Part shown: positions 1 through 4,886 of the stretch, piece after piece
How positions within the stretch are numbered: position 1 is the stretch's first letter
How the letters are laid out: each line of letters starts with the position of its first letter
From: Chloroflexia bacterium
GTDB lineage: Bacteria > Chloroflexota > Chloroflexia > Thermomicrobiales > UBA6265
NCBI GenBank assembly: GCA_013698285.1
Contig: JACCVE010000448.1
Coordinates: 1-7,765 of the forward strand
Direction: 5' to 3'
Length of the DNA stretch: 7,765 nt
Made by a program: the position numbers and the translations under genes
The notes under the pieces: model-generated
What the model was told of the DNA's origin: nothing
Databases searched by the model: none
Seen by the model: only the letters and a program-made list of their open reading frames with translations

Positions 1-1
1 G

Positions 2-403
2 GGGACCCCGGCCGACCCGGGCACCACCGGCGAGGTGCGGGCCACCCTGCGCCAGGTGATCGCCTGCTCCAACGCCCGCGACACGCTGCGCCGGATGGCC
101 CTCTTCAGCGACGGCAACCTGCGGGCCTCGTTCCCGGCCGGCCCGACCGGCGCCTTCGCTGACCTGGTCGCCACCCCGCCCGTCGTCCTGCCCGTCGTCT
201 CCCGGATCGCCATCGTCGCCTACGGTGAGGTGCGGCTCCTCCCCGACGGCCGCGTCGTGACCAGCGTCACCCTCGACAACCCGTCATCTCACAACCACGA
301 CCTGACCGTCTCTCAGGACCCATCGGCCGGGACCCGCCAGGTGGCGGTGGTGTATCTGGTCCGCCAGGGGGACCGGTGGGTGGTGGACGAGGAGGTGTAT
401 TAG
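2..403 (+). CDS. NTF2/SnoaL-like protein, 3' part (5' end outside window)
   Basis: The frame is open from the first bases of the window to the TAG at 401-403, so this is the C-terminal 133 or so residues of a gene that starts upstream. A GTG at 35 could be a start in principle, but there is no ribosome site before it and the frame continues to the window edge. The visible part begins with a helix-like stretch (VRATLRQVIACSNARD, then RRMALFSDG) and ends with beta-strand-like segments (IAIVAYGEVRLLPDGRVV, then VAVVYLVRQGDRWVVDE). A helix followed by a curved sheet with a GDRWVVDE-type last strand is the usual pattern of NTF2/SnoaL-like cone folds. Such domains serve as small enzymes, binding domains or secreted proteins, so no reaction can be assigned. 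Fold call is by pattern only; a signal peptide cannot be judged because the N-terminus is missing. Confidence 0.55.
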   Translation, partial: GTPADPGTTGEVRATLRQVIACSNARDTLRRMALFSDGNLRASFPAGPTGAFADLVATPPVVLPVVSRIAIVAYGEVRLLPDGRVVTSVTLDNPSSHNHDLTVSQDPSAGTRQVAVVYLVRQGDRWVVDEEVY

Positions 404-624
404 GTCGAGTCCCCGGGTCTGATCGACCCCTCGTGGGATATCGTGCCGGTCTGCCGCCGCCCATAGGTCCCGCGGCCTCGGGACGAGTTACGCGGTGGCC
501 CCGGTCAGGCGAGCGGTCGACGGCCGTTCCGGACGGTCCGATCCAGAACCTGGTCGATGCCGGGCTTGGCGTCGTATTCCATTGGGACTCGCTAGGGGGT
601 GACACGTCTCGCCCTGACGCCCGA

Positions 625-666
625 CGGGCCATCGCCCAGGACAGACGTGGTCCCGGCGATGGCCTG
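625..666. terminator. Hairpin between convergent genes, probable bidirectional terminator
   Basis: A perfect 10-base inverted repeat, GGCCATCGCC at 627-636 and GGCGATGGCC at 655-664, is extended outward by a G-U and a C-G pair. Inside its 18-base loop lies a second short stem, GGAC at 639-642 with GTCC at 650-653. It sits 24 bases beyond the stop of the minus-strand response regulator and about 220 bases beyond the stop of the plus-strand gene, as expected for an operon-end terminator. No T-tract follows on either strand, so it is not a classical Rho-independent terminator. Such T-less hairpins are often proposed as terminators in GC-rich genomes, which makes this role an inference. Confidence 0.45.
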
Positions 667-689
667 ACAGATCCGGCCGGCGTCCCGGC

Positions 690-1064
690 TCAGGCGGCGG
701 TCAGTTCCCGGATCAGGGCGATCAGGCCGGCGATGTCGAAGGGCTTGGGGTGGAAGCGGACGGGGCCGCCCTCGGGGAGGGGGTGGAGACCCGGACGTTC
801 GTAGACGGCCGAGGTGATGATCACCGGGGTCTCGCGGGTGAGGGGGTCGTTGCGGAGCAGGTCCAACACCTCCCAGCCGCTCATCTCCGGCATCATCACG
901 TCGAGGATCACGATGTCGGCCGCCGCGGCCCGGACCTCGGCCACGACATCGCGCAGCGAACCGATCGAGACGGTCGCGAAGCCGCCGTCGCCCAGGACGG
1001 CGGTGAGCAGCTCGACGATGGCTTGCTGGTCCTCGACGATGGCGATGGTGACCTGGTCGGCCAT
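690..1064 (-). CDS. Single-domain response regulator (CheY-like receiver)
   Basis: A 124-residue protein that is only a receiver domain. The signature residues are all present: acidic pair E11-D12 after the first strand (IAIVED), phospho-acceptor D55 in VILDVMMPEMSGWE, switch T84 in VIITSA, and K107 in HPKPF. There is no DNA-binding or enzymatic output domain, so it must act by protein contact, like CheY or Spo0F, or as a phosphorelay intermediate in the cytoplasm. ATG at 1064 is preceded by AGGGA about 11 bases upstream. It lies 145 bases downstream of an RsbRD_N-domain gene on the same strand, and the two are probably one operon, closed by the hairpin at 625-666. No histidine kinase is encoded in the window, so the phosphodonor is unknown. 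The receiver assignment is secure; the partner is not. Confidence 0.93.
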   Translation of the reverse strand: MADQVTIAIVEDQQAIVELLTAVLGDGGFATVSIGSLRDVVAEVRAAAADIVILDVMMPEMSGWEVLDLLRNDPLTRETPVIITSAVYERPGLHPLPEGGPVRFHPKPFDIAGLIALIRELTAA

Positions 1065-1092
1065 ACGATTCTGGGTCCCTTCGCGACCGGGA

Positions 1093-1151
1093 TGGACGAT
1101 GGGTGGACGATCGGCAAGTGGTCGGCCGGAGCCCCGGTGGGGTCGGACGAT
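1093..1151 (-). promoter_or_regulatory. Repeated ATCGTCC heptamers upstream of the response regulator
   Basis: On the minus strand the heptamer ATCGTCC occurs three times in front of the response regulator, at 1094-1100, 1105-1111 and 1145-1151. The two proximal copies are 11 bases apart, about one helical turn, and share an eighth base (ATCGTCCA). Tandem spacing of this kind is typical of sites for dimeric regulators. No clear -10 or -35 box is seen in the 145-base gap, and short repeats are common in such GC-rich DNA, so the regulatory reading is weak. Confidence 0.2.
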
Positions 1152-1209
1152 TCCGTCGCCGGGGTGACGTGATGCCTGGGTCGTAGGTCCGGGCCAGGCC
1201 GCGTCGCCC

Positions 1210-1905
1210 CTAGCGGGGTGCGGCCTGGGTCCGATCGACCCAGCCCTCGGCCGCCGCGATCGTGGCGACGTCCAGGGTCCTCGTCAGTCGCCCCTCCAAT
1301 TCCCGTGCCACCTCGACCATTTCCGGGTCACCATTGGAGATGCGCAGGATCGCCAGGCGCAGCTCGGCCCCCATGGCCTGGAACTCGGCGAGCAGGACCC
1401 CGATCGGGAAAGCGTCGCCGGCGCGGGCCTGGCCGTGGCGTTCGGCCACCTCGATCGCCCTGGTCTCGGGCTCGGGATCACGGCTCGGGTCGGGGCTCCG
1501 CATCGCGATCAGGGTCGCGTTGAGGAGAGCGGGGATCGACTCCTGCAGTTCGACCAGGCTCAGGTCGGGCCAGGCCCGAAAGGCGGGCATGTTGGCGACC
1601 CGGAGGACCCAGTTGGCGATCATGCGCGCCGAGTCGGCCTGGAGCTGGTCGATCACCTGGCCCACCGACGCGGCCGGTCCACCGCCGAACCCGACCGGGC
1701 CCGGGGACCGTTCACGACCCATCAATGCATCGACACTGTTGATCGCCACGCAGCGCTCCCTCTCCCGCATCCCCGTGCCCACCACACGGTTCCCCATGGT
1801 TTCGAGGATATCCACGCGCACCCTCCAGCCACGGTCTGGCGCGTGATCCTCCCCTGTCAACGGTACGTCGATCGTACCGTGACCGTATGCTTGGGAAGTA
1901 GTCAT
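1210..1905 (-). CDS. RsbRD N-terminal-domain protein (stand-alone sensor-like)
   Basis: Residues about 81-222 match the pattern of the RsbRD_N domain, named from the N-terminus of an RsbT co-antagonist of the stressosome and also found at the N-terminus of some histidine kinases: a helical start (VGQVIDQLQADSARMIANWV), PDLSLVELQESIPALLNA, then a second helical block with AERHGQARAGDAFPIGVLLAEF. No STAS, kinase or other output domain follows; the protein ends right after the helices. The role is probably sensory or protein-binding in the cytoplasm, inferred from the domain. The first 80 residues look non-domain. The start is uncertain: ATG 1905 has AGGA 4 bases before it, GTG 1815 has GGAGG with ideal 6-base spacing, and GTG 1749 has AGGGAG also 6 bases away. 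A palindrome at 1860-1880 lies inside the longest form, which favours the shorter starts. The receiver gene follows downstream on the same strand. Confidence 0.7.
   Translation of the reverse strand: MTTSQAYGHGTIDVPLTGEDHAPDRGWRVRVDILETMGNRVVGTGMRERERCVAINSVDALMGRERSPGPVGFGGGPAASVGQVIDQLQADSARMIANWVLRVANMPAFRAWPDLSLVELQESIPALLNATLIAMRSPDPSRDPEPETRAIEVAERHGQARAGDAFPIGVLLAEFQAMGAELRLAILRISNGDPEMVEVARELEGRLTRTLDVATIAAAEGWVDRTQAAPR
1860..1880. promoter_or_regulatory. Palindrome with 8-base perfect arms, possible operator
   Basis: ACGGTACG at 1860-1867 and CGTACCGT at 1873-1880 are exact reverse complements separated by 5 bases. The right flank adds a further ACCGT-like echo (GACCGTATG). It lies just inside the longest reading of the RsbRD_N gene, or upstream of it if GTG 1815 or 1749 is the start. 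On the minus strand a TTGACA hexamer (1860-1855) overlaps the end of the palindrome by one base, but no -10 box follows at 16-18 bases. Size and symmetry suit a dimeric repressor site; it could equally form an RNA hairpin. Confidence 0.35.
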
Positions 1906-2050
1906 TAAGTCCTATGACCGCGAACACGTTCATCCTGCCATGGGTATGCTGTCACCGGAGCCAGAAAGGACTTTGGTCTCGACGTGATCGGGACTGGCCG
2001 GCGGTAGGGCGGACGCCGGTGGACGGCGGCGGGGGTGATGATCCTCGTCC

Positions 2051-2111
2051 CCGGCACGGCGAGCTGGTCAGGGCGATCGGGGGCGGGTGCCGGGGCCAGC
2101 CGGCACGGCGA
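2051..2111. repeat. 12-base direct repeat with an inverted partial copy between
   Basis: CCGGCACGGCGA occurs at 2051-2062 and again at 2100-2111, 49 bases apart. Between them GTGCCGGGG (2087-2095) is the exact reverse complement of CCCCGGCAC at 2049-2057, so the CCGGCAC core appears three times, twice forward and once reversed. The second direct copy ends one base before a TATGAT -10-like box. This arrangement resembles multiple binding sites for a regulator of the downstream HAD gene; function is inferred from position only. Confidence 0.35.
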
Positions 2112-2117
2112 TATGAT
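2112..2117 (+). promoter_or_regulatory. Candidate -10 box (TATGAT) for the HAD gene
   Basis: TATGAT differs from the TATAAT consensus by one base and stands out in a very GC-rich stretch. It lies 110 bases before the ATG of the HAD gene on the same strand. No TTGACA-like hexamer is found 16-18 bases upstream and there is no TGn extension, so the call is tentative. Confidence 0.25.
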
Positions 2118-2226
2118 GGGGGTGGACAGACGGCGTGACGACCCCGGCGGCGGGGCTCCGCGGCGACGCGCGGGCACGGGGCGATCGCCCGTGGCCGGTC
2201 CGGAGCCGAACCAGGAGACACGGTCG

Positions 2227-3000
2227 ATGACCCCGAACCCGGCCCCCCGCCTGCTCCTCTTCGACCTGGATGACACCCTCTGCGACTACACCACGGCGCG
2301 GGACCTCCGGCTCCGGCTCGCCTTTACCCATGGCCTGGCGAGGTCGGCCCCGGCGATCCCCGGCGGCGCGCCCCGCCCCGCCGCCGGGACCACGGACGCG
2401 GCGGCGGCCCCCGACTTCCCGGCCCACATCGAGCGCCTGGCCGCCGCGTCGGTGACCAGGAACCCGCATGGGTCCGACCATTTTTCCGACCTGCTGCGGG
2501 ACCATGGCCTCGGTGGCGACCCGGCCACCGCCGCCGCCGCGATCGACTGGTACCGCGAGAACCGGTTCCATGGCCTGGCACTGTTCGAGGATGCCGAGGC
2601 GACCCTGCTCGCCCTGCGCCGCGACCCGGTCACGCGCCGGTCGCGCATCGGCCTGGTGACGAATGGGCCGTCCGAGGTGCAGCGGGCCAAGATCGAGGTG
2701 CTGGCGGTGGAGCGCCTGGTCGACTTCATCCTGGTCTCGGAGGAAGTCGGGGCCTGGAAGCCCGACCCAGCCATCTTCGCCGAGGCGCTGCGGCGGGGCG
2801 GGGCCGCCCCGGCCGAGACCCTGTTCGCAGGCGACTCCATGGAACACGACATGGCCGGGGCGAGCGCGGCGGGGCTCCGCACCGTCTGGGTCAACCGGGA
2901 CGGCCGGTCCCGGCAACCCGGCGAGGTCGAACCGGACCACGAGATCCGGCGCGTGGGGGAGATGCTGCCCCTCCTTGGCATCGGGACCGGCCGCGGGTGA
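2227..3000 (+). CDS. HAD-superfamily hydrolase, probable phosphatase
   Basis: A 257-residue cytoplasmic protein with all four HAD motifs: motif I FDLDDT with nucleophile D13 and general acid D15, motif II T145 in LVTNG, motif III K178 in VGAWKPDP, and motif IV GDSMEHD with D203 and D208. These place it in HAD subfamily IA with a helical C1 cap between motifs I and II, the YjjG/haloacid-dehalogenase-like group. Most members are Mg-dependent phosphatases of small metabolites such as nucleotides; the substrate cannot be read from sequence. The cap has an Ala/Pro/Gly-rich insert at residues 41-62, probably a flexible loop. The start is fixed by AGGAG at 2213-2217, 9 bases before the ATG. A longer in-frame start at 2035 exists, but its extra 64 residues are low-complexity and precede motif I, so I rejected it. 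It appears to be a single-gene unit. Confidence 0.9.
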   Translation: MTPNPAPRLLLFDLDDTLCDYTTARDLRLRLAFTHGLARSAPAIPGGAPRPAAGTTDAAAAPDFPAHIERLAAASVTRNPHGSDHFSDLLRDHGLGGDPATAAAAIDWYRENRFHGLALFEDAEATLLALRRDPVTRRSRIGLVTNGPSEVQRAKIEVLAVERLVDFILVSEEVGAWKPDPAIFAEALRRGGAAPAETLFAGDSMEHDMAGASAAGLRTVWVNRDGRSRQPGEVEPDHEIRRVGEMLPLLGIGTGRG

Positions 3001-3158
3001 TGTCACCTGGGTCACTCGCCGGACCGGTCACCACGGGGATGGCTCGCCGTGTGCATGGGCTTCAGGACCACCGGGCAGCGCACCGGGCCCCGGCGTTCCC
3101 GCGTCAACGCCAGGTCGTGGCGACGCTCCGGTCACGGGGCCGTCGTCTGGACGCCGGT

Positions 3159-3171
3159 GTGTCATGGACAC
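3159..3171. promoter_or_regulatory. Short palindrome GTGTC-ATG-GACAC upstream of the ispH -10 box
   Basis: Five-base perfect arms around ATG, ending 22 bases upstream of the TATACT box, roughly over the expected -35 position. It may be a regulator site at the ispH promoter; the arms are short and chance is a fair alternative. Confidence 0.2.
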
Positions 3172-3193
3172 GACTACCGGGGGAGTCAGGGAC

Positions 3194-3199
3194 TATACT
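3194..3199 (+). promoter_or_regulatory. Candidate -10 box (TATACT) of the ispH promoter
   Basis: TATACT in the local AT-rich island GACTATACTTCT is one base from consensus and is the best -10-like site in the gap before ispH. It would start transcription near 3206, giving a leader of about 160 bases. The best upstream hexamer, TGGACA at 3165-3170, is 23 bases away, which is too far for a standard -35, so an activator or another sigma factor may be involved, or the call is wrong. Confidence 0.35.
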
Positions 3200-3261
3200 T
3201 CTCGGTGACATGAGGGTCGACAACCGCGCGCGAGCGGGCGCCAGATTCGAGAAGCGACCGG

Positions 3262-3330
3262 CCGTGACGCACCCGACCCTTCTCCTCCCGGGCGACCGCT
3301 CCGCCGTCGCCCGGCTCACTACCGTCACGG
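3262..3330 (+). promoter_or_regulatory. Possible structured mRNA leader of ispH (nested stems)
   Basis: CCGTGACG (3262-3269) pairs exactly with CGTCACGG (3323-3330). Enclosed in it, CCGGGCGAC (3288-3296) pairs exactly with GTCGCCCGG (3306-3314) around a 9-base loop. The element ends 36 bases before the ispH start and spares the ribosome site at 3357-3362. The inner hairpin has no following T-run, so it is not a classical attenuator. No known riboswitch consensus was recognised. In GC-rich DNA stems of this length do arise by chance, so this is a candidate only. Confidence 0.3.
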
Positions 3331-3366
3331 ATCTCCCGCCCGGCGCCGACGAGAAAGAGGAATCCC

Positions 3367-4389
3367 ATGGGCACGGCCACCGCCGTCTCGCCAGCCACGA
3401 TTTTCACCGAGACCAGTGCCGTCTCGCTCCCCGCGCGGCGCATCGTGGTCGCCGATGAGCTCGGCTACTGCTGGGGCGTGCGCCGGGCGCTGGACATCAT
3501 CACTGATGCCGCCGACCCGGCCGACAAGATCGCCCCGGTCGGGGACGTGATCCACAACCCCCAGGTCGTCGAGCGGCTGCGGGAGCGCGGGGTCGAAGGC
3601 ACGGCCTCCGTCGATGAGGCGGTCTCGCGCGGCTTCCGCCGGGTGGCGATCACCGCCCACGGCATGGGCCCGCACCTGGCCCGGGAGGCCGAGGCGGCCA
3701 ACCTGACCCTGATCGATACGACCTGCCCGCTGGTGACCAAGGTCCAGCGCCTGGCCCAGAAGCTGGTTCGCCAGGGGTACTTCATCGTCGTCTACGGTGA
3801 TGGCTACCACCCCGAGGTCAAGAGCGTGATCGCCTGGGCGGGCACCAGCAAGGCCCTGGCGGCGAAGAAGATGATCGACCTGCCCTGGAACGCCCGGCGC
3901 GGCGAGAAGGGCGAGGGCAAGGTGCCACCGCCCCGCAAGGTCGCCGTGGTCAGCCAGACCACCAAGAACGTCGATGAGTTGATGGCCTTCGCCAACCAGC
4001 TCCAGGCCCTGGTGATCCCCGAGGGGGGAGAGTTCCGCCTCTGCAACACCATCTGCGAGCCGACGAGTGAGCGGCAGCACGCCCTGAAGCGGCTCGTCGA
4101 GCGGGACAGCGTCGACCTGATCCTGGCGATCGGCGGCAAGAAGAGCAGCAACACCGCCCGCCTCGCCGATGTCGGCCGCCAGATGGGTGTGGAGTCGCAC
4201 CACATCGAGCGCCCCGAGGACATCGAGGACGGGTGGCTGTCCGCCGCGTCGGTGATCGGCGTCACGGCCGGCGCATCGACCCCGGACGACGTGATCGAGG
4301 ATGTCGTCAATGTTCTGGTCGCGAAGGGCTACGCGGCCCCCGAGGGCGGCATTCGCCCCGTCGACCCGGAATACGTTCCGGCGTTCTAG
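3367..4389 (+). CDS. ispH: 4-hydroxy-3-methylbut-2-enyl diphosphate reductase (IspH/LytB)
   Basis: The last enzyme of the non-mevalonate (MEP/DXP) isoprenoid pathway: it reduces HMBPP to isopentenyl and dimethylallyl diphosphate with an iron-sulfur cluster in the cytoplasm. The 340 residues carry the three cluster cysteines, C35 (LGYCWGVRRAL), C120 (DTTCPLVTKVQ) and C230 (NTICEPTSERQ). The substrate-pocket signatures are also there: H63 (IHNP), H98 (AHG), H148 and E150 (YHPEV), T199 region (VSQTTK), S260-S261-N262 (KKSSNTARL) and S304 (AGASTPD). Compared with typical IspH (about 310-320 residues) it has an N-terminal extension of some 23 residues and a charged insert around 160-190 (KKMIDLPWNARRGEKGEGK). 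ATG 3367 follows AGAGGAA by about 5 bases. It appears to be transcribed alone, behind a possibly structured leader, and converges on azlD. Pathway and activity are secure from the motifs. Confidence 0.97.
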   Translation: MGTATAVSPATIFTETSAVSLPARRIVVADELGYCWGVRRALDIITDAADPADKIAPVGDVIHNPQVVERLRERGVEGTASVDEAVSRGFRRVAITAHGMGPHLAREAEAANLTLIDTTCPLVTKVQRLAQKLVRQGYFIVVYGDGYHPEVKSVIAWAGTSKALAAKKMIDLPWNARRGEKGEGKVPPPRKVAVVSQTTKNVDELMAFANQLQALVIPEGGEFRLCNTICEPTSERQHALKRLVERDSVDLILAIGGKKSSNTARLADVGRQMGVESHHIERPEDIEDGWLSAASVIGVTAGASTPDDVIEDVVNVLVAKGYAAPEGGIRPVDPEYVPAF

Positions 4390-4519
4390 GCGTCCCGTCA
4401 TATCGGTCGCGAGGAACGCGCCGTCGCCCTGAGGCCCCGACCGGGCCATGGGTGGCGGCGCTCGTCGTTTTCAGACGATCAGGTCCGGTAGATCGGCTCG
4501 GGCTCGCCGGGGCGAACGA

Positions 4520-4533
4520 TCGCCATATGGCGA
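4520..4533. repeat. Perfect 14-base palindrome between ispH and azlD
   Basis: TCGCCATATGGCGA is fully self-complementary. It lies in the 191-base convergent gap, 131 bases beyond the ispH stop and 48 beyond the azlD stop. With no loop it would not make a good RNA hairpin, so a protein site or chance is more likely than a terminator. A weak stem, TCTCG at 4541-4545 with CGAGA at 4549-4553, is next to it. I found no convincing terminator in this gap for either gene. Confidence 0.25.
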
Positions 4534-4580
4534 CGGGCGGTCTCGGCACGAGAGACGCACGATCACCAATGCTTCCCCCG

Positions 4581-4886
4581 TCACAACCCGGCCCCGGTGG
4601 CCGACCAGACGACCACGACCCCGGCCGCCGCGCCCAGGAGGGGCTTGTGGGTGCGGGCGGTGACGAGGACGACGATCACCGTGGCGACCAGGCCCGGCAC
4701 CCCGGTGGCCAGCACGGCGGGCACGACGATCGCGACCAGCACCGCGCCCGGCACCGCGGCCAGGGCGGCGTCGAGCCGGGGCGAAGCGGGGAGGACCCGG
4801 GTCAATACTGGGCCAAGGACCCGGGAGGCGTAGGTGACGAGGGCCATGGCGACGATCGCCAAGTAGGCCGCGGTCCCTTCAATCAC
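4581..4886 (-). CDS. azlD: AzlD-family branched-chain amino acid exporter small subunit
   Basis: A 101-residue, highly hydrophobic protein of the usual AzlD length. Likely membrane segments cover about residues 7-27 (LAIVAMALVTYASRVLG), 42-62 (LAAVPGAVLVAIVVPAVLA), 64-80 and 85-99. The N-terminal TYASRVLGPVL and the central AVPGAVLVAIVVPAVL resemble the family's TYLPRALPFLL and YVPPAVLAALVVPALL patterns. AzlD works with AzlC in the cytoplasmic membrane as a two-subunit exporter (YgaH/YgaZ in E. coli, BrnE/BrnF in Corynebacterium) for valine, isoleucine, leucine and related compounds. The GTG start at 4886 lies inside the end of azlC: the genes overlap by 8 bases (GTGATTGA), so translation is probably coupled and the subunits made in a fixed ratio. 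Which amino acid is exported here cannot be told from sequence. Confidence 0.9.
   Translation of the reverse strand: MIEGTAAYLAIVAMALVTYASRVLGPVLTRVLPASPRLDAALAAVPGAVLVAIVVPAVLATGVPGLVATVIVVLVTARTHKPLLGAAAGVVVVWSATGAGL

Larger units (their letters stand above)
1906..2226. other. Divergent intergenic region between the sensor operon and the HAD gene
   Basis: A stretch of 321 bases between two divergent genes, containing no gene I can support. The short frames in it lack ribosome sites and have Arg/Gly/Pro-rich translations typical of non-coding GC-rich DNA. What it does hold is a 12-base direct repeat (2051-2062 and 2100-2111), an inverted copy of part of it (2087-2095), and a TATGAT box directly after the second repeat. 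It must also contain any promoter for the minus-strand operon, for which I could not find a clear -10/-35 pair. Confidence 0.6.
3001..3366 (+). other. Intergenic region and leader upstream of ispH
   Basis: A 366-base gap between two plus-strand genes. The reading frames crossing it have Arg/Gly-rich translations and run out of frame into ispH, so I see no gene. The left part has several GTCAC/GGTGA motifs, including GGTGA-TG-TCACC across the stop codon of the HAD gene (2996-3007). The middle holds a short palindrome (3159-3171) and a TATACT box (3194-3199). The right part, about 160 bases from the predicted transcription start to the ATG, can fold into nested stems. I recognise no known riboswitch or T-box consensus. 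Confidence 0.6.

Noticed and set aside
376..804. Plus-strand open frame of 142 codons across the convergent gap
   Set aside because: It overlaps the end of the first gene, the hairpin and the antisense of the receiver gene, and its translation is Arg/Gly/Pro-rich with no domain.
1922..1931. GAACACGTTC, resembling a LexA/SOS box
   Set aside because: The half-sites GAAC and GTTC are 2 bases apart, not the 4 of the Gram-positive GAAC-N4-GTTC box, and no neighbouring gene is a DNA-repair gene.
2035..2226. Upstream in-frame start extending the HAD protein by 64 residues
   Set aside because: The extension is low-complexity, overlaps the repeat array and a -10-like box, and lacks a good ribosome site, whereas ATG 2227 has AGGAG 9 bases before it and places motif I at the N-terminus as usual.
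2068..3015. Minus-strand open frame of 315 codons opposite the HAD gene
   Set aside because: Shadow of a gene with all four HAD motifs; its composition (Gly/Arg/Val/Gln-rich) matches other antisense frames in the window.
2997..3458. Plus-strand open frame of 153 codons running into ispH
   Set aside because: It overlaps the HAD stop and the first 90 bases of ispH out of frame, and its composition is non-protein-like.
3325..4449. Minus-strand open frame of 374 codons opposite ispH
   Set aside because: It is the antisense shadow of a gene with complete IspH motifs. The translation is His/Asp/Gly/Leu-rich without any recognisable domain, as expected for the complement of GC-rich coding sequence.
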